Assembly (NCBI RefSeq): GCF_003034915.1
Contig: NZ_PZJX01000014.1
Span: forward strand, 1-64,000
Source: Mesorhizobium helmanticense
Lineage (GTDB): Bacteria > Pseudomonadota > Alphaproteobacteria > Rhizobiales > Rhizobiaceae
Direction of reading: 5' to 3'
Length of the DNA: 64,000 bases
The notes below the pieces were generated by a model, which saw only the letters and a list, made by a program, of their open reading frames with translations, searched no databases and was not told the origin of the DNA. Shown here piece after piece: positions 1 to 7,720 of this stretch (positions are counted from its first letter, which is position 1; each line of letters starts with the position of its first letter). A program made the translations under genes and the position numbers.

Positions 1-2217
1 GTCGTCTGCGGCTGAAAAAGCCGACGGCACGAACCCTTCGAGCTTGAGCGGCGGCGCCTGGAGACGCGGCCTGTCGACGGGCGCTGGCTCCATGTCACCG
101 GCATCGCCAATGTCATCGGTCGACGAACGGGTTTCGTCGCTATTGGCGCGCGCCCAATCCTCGCTGTCCTCCGCATCACGGAAATCATCGGCCGTCATGC
201 TGTCGTCGTCTTCCGTGGCCCCGGCGCTCGGTGGTACTTCGCTGGCGATCGATCCACTGTCCGCTTCGGTCGGTTGGGCGATCTCCCGCGCTTTCGATCT
301 GTCCGGCTCGGAGACAGGTGCGTCGTCGCTATTGTCGGCGACATGGTCCCGGTCGGCGTAATTAAGCAGCGAGCCCGTGATGTTGGACACGGTTGATTGG
401 CCGGCCGGCTGCTCCTGGACAGCCTTCGGTTGTTCCTGCACGGCCTCGTCCGGTTGCTCGCCGTCGAGCCTTGCGACATCCTTCTCGTCTTCGCTATTGG
501 TTTCGGCCGGTTCCACCATCGGTTCCGCCGGCTTTTCGACATCGGCCGGCTCGACCGGAATATTCTCCTTCCTGAGCCGTTCGCCGATCTCGCGGAACGC
601 GCTGCGTTCAAGGGTCGACAGGCCCTTGTCGTTGGCGGGCTGCCTGTGCTCCGCCAGCCGGATCACCTTGTCGGCAAAGCGACGCTCCGGCTTTGGCACG
701 ATGGTCAGCGCCGGGACCTCGCCCTTGAACGGATCGGGTTCCTTTGGTGCTTCCGGCGCAGTCTCGGGGATCTCAGGCCCGGTGATCTTGGACTCGACCG
801 CTGCCGACACCTGGTCATTGGGGACAAGCGCCATCCCGATCGCCTCCGGATCGACCGCCGCATCACTGGTGCGGGCGACGCCGAAACCGCGGAAGCCTTC
901 GAAGGCGCGGCTGCGGTCATAGACGGGCAGCGCCGCCAGATCGACGGGTATCTTGAGATCGGTGCCGGCAATCGGCCACAGCACCGAACGGCCGGACCAG
1001 GTGTCGCGCCGCTCGAGCAAGCCGGCGATCTCGCCAGATGCATCGAGGCCAAAGGCGGCCGCGACGTCCCTGAAGCGCCTGCCGATCACATCGGCGGCGG
1101 GCTTGCCGACGATCTCGGCGAATTCGGGTGAAAGGGCGCTGAACTTGCCCTCGGCGTCGGTGCGCCAGACGAAGCGCAGCGGCGCTGCAGTGCGGTCGAT
1201 ACCCCGCATGGGGCGCCCGGCGGGGGAGGCGGGTTCGGCGGTGTCTTGCGCGCTGCGTTGTGCTGGACCATCCGCCCCGGCGGGTGCTTCGCCAAGAAGA
1301 GGCGCTTCCGGCCCTGCTGGCTCTCGCGTCTCATCTTCACTGGCGCTGAAATACCAATGGTCATGCTGCGCCGGCGTTCCGCCGGCCGCCGGCCGATCGC
1401 TATCGCCGGCCTGCGGGCTTTGTTCGGTCGCATCGGCAATGTCATGCTCAGCCGCGGCCTGGATTTCTTCGACAATTGGCGGTACGGCCTCCGTCGACGC
1501 ATCGGCGCCGGCTTCGGTCTCCGCCGGGTCCTCGGCACCAGGAGCTTCGCTGTCGAGCTTGTCCTCGTCGATCACCACCAGCAGGTGCCGCTCGTCCGTC
1601 AGTCGGGCGAGGCCGGCCGGATAGGAGATGGTGCCGCCTGGAACGAGGCGCTTGACGATGCGCTCGCTCTCGTTCGTTACATCGGCCACGAGTGCTGCCA
1701 GCGTCTCGGGCAGGATGCCAAGCGCCGAAAAACCATCCGAAGCAGCCTCGATGCCGCCCTTGGCGTCGACAAAGGCGATGAAGTGACCATCCTCGGTAAA
1801 GCCACTGATCGCCCGATCGGCAATCTCGGCGGCGTTGCGTGAGCCGGCTTGCGCTGCCGGTACCGCCAGCATGATCGCATTCTCGCCGTCCGGCATGGTG
1901 ATGGCGGTGGCCAGGAAGCCAATCGCGCGGCTGGTCAGGCCGGTGGCCAGCCGGACCGTAATGGCGCGGTCGCGGCCGATCTCCGGAAAGCCGCTTGTCG
2001 CCATGATCTGGCGCCTGGCGATCATCGGCAGCCCTGCCGAACTGCCGATGATGGCCTCGATGTCCGGGTAGCCGAACACGGCCGCTCCCGGTCCGTTGGC
2101 CCAGATCACCTGTTCGAGGTCGACCGACAGAACGGCGATCGCGTCGCCGGCGGCAAAGCGCTGCCGGACCGCGTCGAGCACAGCGACGTCGAGGAAGGAG
2201 TAGTTTTCGGACGGCAT
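1..2217 (-). CDS. pdhS: PdhS-like PAS sensor histidine kinase, N-terminal part (runs off left edge)
   Basis: The minus-strand frame is open from an ATG at 2217 to the window edge, giving 739 codons without a stop. The start MPSENYSFLDVAVLDAVRQ and the following PAS-like text (VLSVDLEQVIWANGPGAAVFGY) resemble the N-terminus of the PdhS cell-cycle kinases of Brucella and rhizobia, which act with the DivK/CtrA network at a cell pole. A second sensor-like stretch lies near residues 130-210. It is followed by a long acidic, Pro/Ala-rich, low-complexity linker that fills the rest of the visible part. The histidine phosphoacceptor and ATPase domains must lie outside the window, so kinase activity is inferred from family resemblance. 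A generic PAS/histidine kinase is the alternative. The long plus-strand open frames here are shadows of this GC-rich linker. Confidence 0.65.
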   Translation of the reverse strand, partial: MPSENYSFLDVAVLDAVRQRFAAGDAIAVLSVDLEQVIWANGPGAAVFGYPDIEAIIGSSAGLPMIARRQIMATSGFPEIGRDRAITVRLATGLTSRAIGFLATAITMPDGENAIMLAVPAAQAGSRNAAEIADRAISGFTEDGHFIAFVDAKGGIEAASDGFSALGILPETLAALVADVTNESERIVKRLVPGGTISYPAGLARLTDERHLLVVIDEDKLDSEAPGAEDPAETEAGADASTEAVPPIVEEIQAAAEHDIADATEQSPQAGDSDRPAAGGTPAQHDHWYFSASEDETREPAGPEAPLLGEAPAGADGPAQRSAQDTAEPASPAGRPMRGIDRTAAPLRFVWRTDAEGKFSALSPEFAEIVGKPAADVIGRRFRDVAAAFGLDASGEIAGLLERRDTWSGRSVLWPIAGTDLKIPVDLAALPVYDRSRAFEGFRGFGVARTSDAAVDPEAIGMALVPNDQVSAAVESKITGPEIPETAPEAPKEPDPFKGEVPALTIVPKPERRFADKVIRLAEHRQPANDKGLSTLERSAFREIGERLRKENIPVEPADVEKPAEPMVEPAETNSEDEKDVARLDGEQPDEAVQEQPKAVQEQPAGQSTVSNITGSLLNYADRDHVADNSDDAPVSEPDRSKAREIAQPTEADSGSIASEVPPSAGATEDDDSMTADDFRDAEDSEDWARANSDETRSSTDDIGDAGDMEPAPVDRPRLQAPPLKLEGFVPSAFSAADD

Positions 2218-2369
2218 GCGCTTGGCGGACCCTCTGGGCGAACCCTCACGGAACGGGCATTTGCAGTTAACGCTTTGTTAATAAAAGCCGACGGCGCGAA
2301 GGTCTACAAGCCATTGCGTGCAGCAGTCGGAATCTCTGGGCGCTTGGTTAACGCCGGTAGGATTTTATG

Positions 2370-2417
2370 TTGCGCTGCAACAAAGATATTGCAATGCACA
2401 AAATTTGCCTTTATATT
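2370..2417 (+). promoter_or_regulatory. Probable phasin promoter with TTGC/GCAA operator-like repeats
   Basis: A possible -35 TTGCAA (2389-2394) and -10 TATATT (2412-2417) are separated by 17 bp, placing a start site near 2424 and a leader of about 55 nt before the phasin ATG. Two TTGC/GCAA symmetry elements overlap it: TTGC-N3-GCAA at 2370-2380 and the palindrome ATTGCAAT at 2388-2395. PhaR repressors of polyhydroxybutyrate metabolism are known to bind TGC/GCA-rich sites before phasin genes. That this is a PhaR operator is inference. Confidence 0.4.
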
Positions 2418-2478
2418 GCCATCATACATGAACGAGACGGCTTTCCTTCAAGGCCGCCGCTACGACAAAGGATGGAAA

Positions 2479-2937
2479 ATGTCCAAGACCAAAACTGCCG
2501 AGACGATTGAAAACGTTGAATTCCCGAGCTTCGACGCGTCCAAGGCCACCGACCAGATCCGCGCTTTCGCCGAAAAGGGCGTTGAGCAGTCGAAAGAGGC
2601 CTATGCCAAGCTGAAGACCGGCGCCGAGGAGACCCAGAAGGCTCTTGAGTCGACCTTCGAGACCGCCAAGACCGTTTCCAGCGACCTGTCGCTCAAGACC
2701 ATCGCTGCTTTGCGCGCCAATGCCGAAGCCGGCTTTTCGCACCTCGAGGCTCTGATCGGCGCGAAGTCGCTTTCGGAAGTCGTCGAGCTGCAGACTGCAT
2801 TCCTGCGCAAGCACGTCGAAACGACCGTCGAGCAGGCCAAGGACTTCCAGACCGTCGCCTCCAAGGCGGCCGAGGACGTCTCCAAGCCGATCAAGACCGC
2901 CTTCGAGAAGGCCGTAAAGAACATCAAGGCCGCCTAA
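2479..2937 (+). CDS. Phasin family protein (Phasin_2 type)
   Basis: A 152-residue protein, almost entirely helical and rich in Ala, Lys and Glu, with no signal peptide. Heptad-like stretches (KALESTFETAKTVSSDL, TAFLRKHVETTVEQAKDF) fit the Phasin_2 family, whose members coat polyhydroxyalkanoate granules in the cytoplasm and set their size and number. The open frame extends upstream, but the ATG at 2479 is preferred because AAAGGA lies about 6 nt before it and family members start MSKTK-like. It has its own promoter region and is followed by a small RNA gene. Role as a granule coat is by family; some relatives act as general stress or DNA-associated proteins. Confidence 0.85.
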   Translation: MSKTKTAETIENVEFPSFDASKATDQIRAFAEKGVEQSKEAYAKLKTGAEETQKALESTFETAKTVSSDLSLKTIAALRANAEAGFSHLEALIGAKSLSEVVELQTAFLRKHVETTVEQAKDFQTVASKAAEDVSKPIKTAFEKAVKNIKAA

Positions 2938-3012
2938 TATTTGCGCACAACTCGAAGATGCATCAAAACGTCGCATTTCGTCAGACAAATAGATATGCGA
3001 TAGAATTGGTGA

Positions 3013-3130
3013 AAGTGAATACCCGGTGGGTGGAACCTCCTCCCTCTGCTCTCCGGGGTGACCAGCCAGCACCTCCTCCCGCTGGCTCGTAACAGGAAAA
3101 GGCCGGCACCTCCTCCCGCCGGCCTTTTTC
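3013..3130 (+). ncRNA. Three-hairpin small RNA with triple anti-Shine-Dalgarno motif (alpha-r14/NfeR1-like)
   Basis: Three successive hairpins each present the same CCTCCTCCC sequence in the loop: 3036-3044 (stem ACCCGG/CCGGGGT, about 3021-3057), 3072-3080 (stem AGCCAGC 3064-3070 / GCTGGCT 3081-3087) and 3109-3117 (stem GGCCGGC 3101-3107 / GCCGGCC 3118-3124, which is also the terminator). The motifs are spaced 36 and 37 nt apart. CCUCCUCCC loops are the hallmark of the alpha-r14 small RNAs of rhizobia, such as NfeR1 of Sinorhizobium meliloti, and of the related CcsR 'cuckoo' RNAs. They pair with ribosome-binding sites of target mRNAs. The 5' end is estimated; no convincing -35/-10 was seen. 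No open frame of coding character covers the region. Confidence 0.8.
3101..3129 (+). terminator. Rho-independent terminator of the small RNA
   Basis: Perfect 7-bp stem GGCCGGC/GCCGGCC with the loop ACCTCCTCCC, preceded by AAAA and followed directly by TTTTT. It forms the third hairpin of the small RNA. Confidence 0.9.
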
Positions 3131-3352
3131 TTTGCCCGGCGAAGGTGGCCAGCAATCTTTGCTACAGCGCCGCGCCTCCCTTGGACGCTGTAGAACTTTG
3201 GGTTTGCGCATGTTCCCCAGCGAAAATCGATCCGATTTTCGGGGCCATGCGCTGCCAAGAGCTTGAATTAAACTCCGATAGCCCGTATGGACGCATCGCC
3301 GAACGACAGAGCGTATCCTGGAGAATGAACCTCGATCCGCTCAGGCAAATGT

Positions 3353-3429
3353 GCCGTTGTAGCTCAGATGGTTAGAGCGCCGGATTGTGGATCCGGAGGT
3401 CGCTGGTTCGATCCCAGCCAACGGTACCA
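3353..3429 (+). tRNA. tRNA-His (GTG anticodon)
   Basis: A full cloverleaf is present: acceptor GCCGTTG / CAACGGT, D-arm GCTC/GAGC, anticodon stem CCGGA/TCCGG with loop TTGTGGA (anticodon GTG at 3387-3389), T-arm CTGG-TTCGATC-CCAG, and encoded CCA (3427-3429). The base before position 1 is T and the discriminator is A (3426). The usual G-1:C73 identity element of tRNA-His is therefore missing, as is known for alphaproteobacteria with their divergent histidyl-tRNA synthetase. Position 1:72 is a G.U pair. Confidence 0.97.
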
Positions 3430-3487
3430 TCGGCTCCTCCGCTAAGTCTTTGTATTTTTTATAGAATTTCCCTATTCTCTAGAGGCC

Positions 3488-3869
3488 GTGGGAAGACGAC
3501 GCGGAGCACATGATCCTAACCGCTTCCTGCAACTGAGGGGCGACCATTTCCATTACTACCGGCGGGTGCCCAGAGAGGTCAGGGACCTCGACGAGCGTGG
3601 CGTATTCGTGCGCCGCGCCCTCGACACCACTGATCGCATGAAGGCGCGTACCGCCAGGGACCACCCGCTTTCTGGAACTTGGCCCGGGATCTTCTCTCAG
3701 CGAGATGGTAGCGAGGACGGATCCCAGCACGGTTACGCGGTCGTTGAGTGATTTCAAAACGATCGAGGGTGCGAAAGCCTGGGCGGCACAAAGCGCCGAT
3801 CTAGTGAACACGGCAGTCTGGCATCGACTGGCGCCCCCACAACGCCTTGACTTAACGTCTTTCATATAG
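3488..3869 (+). pseudogene. Decayed tyrosine-recombinase (integrase) N-terminus beside tRNA-His
   Basis: The first 57 or so codons (from GTG 3488) read like the N-terminal domain found in many alphaproteobacterial phage/island integrases (DUF6538-like): RFLQLRGDHFHYYRRVPREV then DLDERGVFVRRALDTTDR. Integrase-like text stops near 3660. The frame then runs to a stop at 3751 in unrelated text, while another frame stays open to a stop at 3867-3869. The core-binding and catalytic domains (the R-H-R-Y set) are absent. Its position 58 bp after a tRNA gene is typical for an integrase of an element inserted at the tRNA 3' end. Identification rests on recognition of a short segment. Confidence 0.6.
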
Positions 3870-3921
3870 CGGATTAGGGTAATGTACGAGACGAGCTCCG
3901 GCTAGGCCAAGGGCTTTGATC

Positions 3922-6765
3922 ATGGCAAACGACAGCGAATCTGGCACCTCGACAATTGCCTTTGACCGCTTCGTGCTGACACCAATCAAACGATTGCTTA
4001 CGAGAGATGGCGAGCCAATCGCAATTGGTGGCCGAGCGCTCGACATTCTGATCGCATTAACCGATCGGCCCACGGAGATCGTGAGCGGGCGTAAATTGAT
4101 TGATATCGTGTGGCCGGATGTGACGGTCGAAGAGGCCAATCTCCGCGTCCACATCGCCGCTCTTCGTAAGGTCCTGGGCGACGCTCGAGACGGAAATCGC
4201 TTTCTTATTACCGTACCTGGTCGAGGATACGCGTTCGTTGCTCCTTTGCGCTCACCCCATAGCGGCACTAGCTCTATTTACAGTGAAGCCGGGCTGCCGC
4301 AATCAAAGAACTTGCCTGCACCGTTGCGGTCAATTGCTGGCCGCGCCGAAACGTTGGCAGAGTTGATCGCGCAGGTGCAATCAAACCGCTTGGTAAGTGT
4401 TGTGGGGCCGGGCGGCATTGGAAAGACCACGGTCACGATAGCGGTTGCCCACGCGCTTCTGTCTGACTTTGGAAACGAAATGGTTTTCTTTGTCGATCTT
4501 GGTTCCCTGGATGACAAAGCCGACGCTGCGAGTGCTGTTGCCGCCGCTATTGGATGTTCTGTGCAAGGTCTTGTACCAGATCACGCTATACCCGCGTTTC
4601 TCGCGGACAAGCGTGCCCTGCTCATGCTGGACAGCTGCGAGCATGTTATGGAGACAGTCGCGCCGCTGACAAAACACATAGTCGCTGGGGCGCCGTCCAT
4701 TCATATTTTGGCAACGAGCAGAGAAGCACTTCGCCTCGAGTTAGAGAACGTCCATTTGCTCCCGCCGCTTGCTTGGCCGCCTGACGCCGCGCCGTCTGCG
4801 GCTTCGGCTCTCGCTTCGCCGGCAGTGCAACTTTTTATGGAAAAGGCTGCTGCCGGGGGGCATTTGGACGGCCTTCAGGACAGCGATGCCCCCATTGTAG
4901 CTGACATCTGCCGACGGCTTGATGGGATTGCGTTGGCGATCGAGATCGCTGCAAGCCGAGTGGGAACGTATGGCATTAGAGGAGTGGCCAGCCTCCTCAA
5001 TGAGTCGGATCCATTACAATTGCAAGGTCGGCGAGGTGCCACGTCGAGGCACCAAACGTTGCAGGCGATGCTTGACTGGAGTTTCAACCTGTTGTCGGGA
5101 AGCGAGCAAAAGACGCTCTGCACACTCTCAATTTTTATCGGTCAATTCCCCCTCGAGGCAGCCTATGCGGTTGCGGGTGTTGTGGACAATGACAGAAAGA
5201 AACTAGCGACCACCATTGCAAGCTTAGCCGACAAATCTCTGATTTCAATCTCATCGATTAGCGGCCTTGTCTACTACCGACTTCTGGATACGACGCGCGC
5301 ATACGCCTCTTCCAAGCTCAAGGTTGGCGACGAGGAAAGGGCAATAGCCGGGCGCCACGCCCTCTACTTCGACAGTTTCCTCAAATCGCACTTTGCAGGA
5401 CAAGGTTTTGATGGCAGGGAGCCGGCCAAGTACACTCCTCATCTAGGCAATATCCGCAAGGCGCTTGAGTGGAGTTTTTCCGATCGGGGCGATCCCGCCA
5501 TCGGACGCGAGCTTGCCGCCAATGCCGCGTCAATATTTCTGGAAATTTCCCAATTTGGAGAATGCCAGAGATGGTGTCGTCAAGCGATATCTGGGCTACC
5601 TGAAAGAGATCGTGGGACATCACTAGAGCTACAATTATATTACGCACTGGCGCGATCGGCGCTCTACACTCCTGGAAGCGTCAACGAGGTCAGGGACGCG
5701 TTCAAACGCGCATTGCATCTGTCAGAGACTTTACACGACGAACGTCGTCAATTCGATCTGCTCGCCGATTTCAATGTCTATCTCGTTCGCAATGGTGATT
5801 TCCAAGGCGCGATTGCTACAGCGAAGGAAAGCGCCGCTATCGCTCAGCGAACGGGCGACCCCGCCGAAAAAATTCTTTCAGAGTGGTTGCTTGGCGCCTC
5901 ATATCACGCGACTGGCAATCAGGCGGCTGCGCTGCGTCATTGCAAGAATGGCTTCCTGTTGCAGGCGTTTCCCGCCTCGTCTTTGAAATTGGACCTAGCT
6001 AGCGAAGCGCGTGCGCGGCTGGCCTTGACGCGATCCCTGTGGCTGCGAGGTTTTCCCGATCAAGCTCTCGAATCCGCCCATGAGACAATAGAACACATGC
6101 GCGCCTACAGCCATCATGCTTCCTACTGCTTTGCCTTAGTCTGGACGATCCCCGTCTTCTTTTGGTGCGGCGCATATAAGATGGCGGCCGAGCCGATTGA
6201 GAGCGCGCTATCACATGCATCCAAGTATTCTCTCCCTGCCTTTCAGGCCATCGCCCGTGCACAGAAGGGCGAGTTCCTGCTTGTAAATGGGGACGATTCG
6301 ACGGGGTTGGAGATGCTCCAGCAAGGCTACTCAACCATGCTTTCCAGCCACTATAGCATAATAGCTTCTTCGACGTCCTGTGTGTTGGCAAAAGCGTTGG
6401 CAGCTTCAGCACGAGGCGAAGAAGCGCGGCAAGTGCTTGAAGTAGCGTTGTCACGCGCCGATTTGGTTAACGAACAATGCTGGCGGCCAGAGTTGCTACG
6501 AACTCAAGGCGAGATCGAGTTGATGATGCCGCAGCCGGACCTTGCTTCTGCCGAGAAATTTCTTCTGAGGTCAATTTCTTGCGCGCGAGAGCAATCCGCC
6601 TTCAGTTGGGAACTAAAGGCAGCAATTCCCCTTGCCCAAATGTGGAGGGATTTGGGTAGAAATCAGGAGGCCAGATCGCTGCTAGGAAGTGTTTACCAGC
6701 GATTTACTGAAGGATTTGGAACGCGAGATCTTATCGCAGCATGTCAACTTCTGGATCAGCTCTAA
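3922..6765 (+). CDS. Winged-helix / STAND-type NTPase / TPR transcriptional regulator (copy 1)
   Basis: 947 residues. Residues about 8-105 form an OmpR/CadC-type winged helix (IGGRALDILIAL, VEEANLRVHIAALRKVLG, VPGRGYAFVAP). A P-loop GPGGIGKTT follows at about 160-169 with a Walker-B-like LLMLDSCEH at about 232. The C-terminal half is repeat-rich and helical, like TPRs. This is the layout of large signal-integrating ATPases (COG3903-like): ligand or partner binding by the repeats would drive NTP-dependent opening and DNA binding. ATG 3922 is chosen over TTG 3916; CCAAGGG lies upstream. A close paralogue, with the same ending YQRFTEGF.TRDL, sits at 41718-44651. This copy is visibly poorer in GC, with AT-ending codons, suggesting separate acquisition next to the tRNA/integrase site. 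Target genes are unknown. Confidence 0.8.
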   Translation: MANDSESGTSTIAFDRFVLTPIKRLLTRDGEPIAIGGRALDILIALTDRPTEIVSGRKLIDIVWPDVTVEEANLRVHIAALRKVLGDARDGNRFLITVPGRGYAFVAPLRSPHSGTSSIYSEAGLPQSKNLPAPLRSIAGRAETLAELIAQVQSNRLVSVVGPGGIGKTTVTIAVAHALLSDFGNEMVFFVDLGSLDDKADAASAVAAAIGCSVQGLVPDHAIPAFLADKRALLMLDSCEHVMETVAPLTKHIVAGAPSIHILATSREALRLELENVHLLPPLAWPPDAAPSAASALASPAVQLFMEKAAAGGHLDGLQDSDAPIVADICRRLDGIALAIEIAASRVGTYGIRGVASLLNESDPLQLQGRRGATSRHQTLQAMLDWSFNLLSGSEQKTLCTLSIFIGQFPLEAAYAVAGVVDNDRKKLATTIASLADKSLISISSISGLVYYRLLDTTRAYASSKLKVGDEERAIAGRHALYFDSFLKSHFAGQGFDGREPAKYTPHLGNIRKALEWSFSDRGDPAIGRELAANAASIFLEISQFGECQRWCRQAISGLPERDRGTSLELQLYYALARSALYTPGSVNEVRDAFKRALHLSETLHDERRQFDLLADFNVYLVRNGDFQGAIATAKESAAIAQRTGDPAEKILSEWLLGASYHATGNQAAALRHCKNGFLLQAFPASSLKLDLASEARARLALTRSLWLRGFPDQALESAHETIEHMRAYSHHASYCFALVWTIPVFFWCGAYKMAAEPIESALSHASKYSLPAFQAIARAQKGEFLLVNGDDSTGLEMLQQGYSTMLSSHYSIIASSTSCVLAKALAASARGEEARQVLEVALSRADLVNEQCWRPELLRTQGEIELMMPQPDLASAEKFLLRSISCAREQSAFSWELKAAIPLAQMWRDLGRNQEARSLLGSVYQRFTEGFGTRDLIAACQLLDQL

Positions 6766-6789
6766 CAGCCCAAAGGGATGGGAACCTTA

Positions 6790-6862
6790 GGCCAGAGAAC
6801 AGAAAGCGGCCGAGCAAACCCTGCGCAGCAGCGAACAGAACCTGCGATTGATCGTCAACGCG
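6790..6862 (+). pseudogene. Short remnant of a PAS-domain sensor protein
   Basis: The plus strand reads [20 protein letters not shown] then NA, the typical linker between consecutive PAS domains of rhizobial sensor kinases (compare EEALRASEHSVRSILDNIP in the kinase at 36874). The similarity ends abruptly near 6862 and nothing PAS-like follows in any frame. A remnant, not a functional gene. Confidence 0.5.
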
Positions 6863-7119
6863 GATCGGCATGAAGAAAGCGAAAGTGGCGGTTGCTCGCA
6901 AGATCGCGGTTCTGCCCCACTGCCTCTGGGTTGACGGCACCAGATTTGAGTGGGCGGAGAAAAGATGGCGTGACACGATCTCAATCACGGGCCGTCCGAA
7001 CCCGTGATATCGTGCCGGGACGGTGGTTGTGGTGACCGCGTTGAATCGCCTGACGTCGACTTCGAACTTCGTTGCATACGTTGAGGCGCCCGACCCGGTC
7101 ATCATCATGAGGCATCTGA

Positions 7120-7240
7120 CCGGGAAAGAACCATGCGTGTAAGCCGAGGGCTGCAAGCTGTGGATTGTGGAACGCGGCAACGCCGGCGATTGTGTAAGCG
7201 AATCTGCTCCACTGGTTGCGCCACGAAACATAGGAAAATG
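7120..7240 (-). pseudogene. hdeD-like gene fragment
   Basis: The minus strand encodes WRNQWSRFAYTIAGVAAFHN then PQLAALGLHAW, matching the intact HdeD at 12965-13546 (WRSFASWLLSGVAYAIAGIA then ALHNPLLAVSVYT). At DNA level 7135-7200 matches 13225-13290 at about 56 of 66 positions by eye, with a one-base insertion that shifts the frame. The flanks are not HdeD-like. It is a decayed partial copy, with no other gene recognised between 6863 and 7318. Confidence 0.6.
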
Positions 7241-7318
7241 TGCTACGCATTGGCTGAGCTTTGAATCTACGCGCACGGGCACCTCTGCCGCGATAGATCG
7301 CGTCCGCCTCGCTTTGGG

Positions 7319-7720
7319 TCAACTTTGCATCTGCATGATCTGATCGATGGGCATCATATTGTGGTTCATATGTGCCATGATCCAGAGCGATCCGACGATG
7401 ACTAGGAGAACGATCAACACACCAAAGGCAAGCGCCAAGACGTTGTTGACGTTGTCGGGGCCGGTGGTGATGTGGAGGAAAAAGACGAGGTGAACGCCCA
7501 TCTGCGCGATCGCGAGGACGGCCAGCGCGACAGGAATGCTCGGTTCCCAAACCAGCGCGGTGCGAGTGATAAAGAAAGACACCAGGGTAAGCAGCGTTGC
7601 GAGCCCTAGCCCGATTAGGTAAGTCCTGATTTCTTCGGCAGCCTCGTATCCGTCGAGGCTCTCGTCACCCGGCGCGGTGTCGACGTAGTGCGAGTCTTCG
7701 TCCTGCTCGGCGTGGCTCAT
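7319..7720 (-). CDS. cyoD: Cytochrome o ubiquinol oxidase subunit IV (CyoD)
   Basis: 133 residues with three membrane segments (about residues 31-51, 56-78 and 93-115). MGVHLVFFLHI and the short charged N-terminus are typical of CyoD/COX4_pro. The subunit helps assemble the CuB centre of the heme-copper quinol oxidase in the inner membrane. The start at 7720 overlaps the cyoC stop by 4 nt (ATGA), showing translational coupling; the longer in-frame extension into cyoC is not needed. The Met/His/Asn-rich tail (MAHMNHNMMPIDQIMQMQS) is unusual. Last gene of the operon; no cyoE (heme O synthase) follows. Confidence 0.9.
   Translation of the reverse strand: MSHAEQDEDSHYVDTAPGDESLDGYEAAEEIRTYLIGLGLATLLTLVSFFITRTALVWEPSIPVALAVLAIAQMGVHLVFFLHITTGPDNVNNVLALAFGVLIVLLVIVGSLWIMAHMNHNMMPIDQIMQMQS

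Noticed and set aside
195-1842. Several long open frames on both strands inside the first gene
   Set aside because: They are antisense or frame-shifted to the single uninterrupted minus frame 2217-1, are rich in Arg/Ala/Ser and show no motif; GC-rich linker sequence makes such shadows.
3400-3429. Second copy of the tRNA-His 3' end as an attachment site in this window
   Set aside because: No matching direct repeat was found by eye anywhere in the 64 kb.
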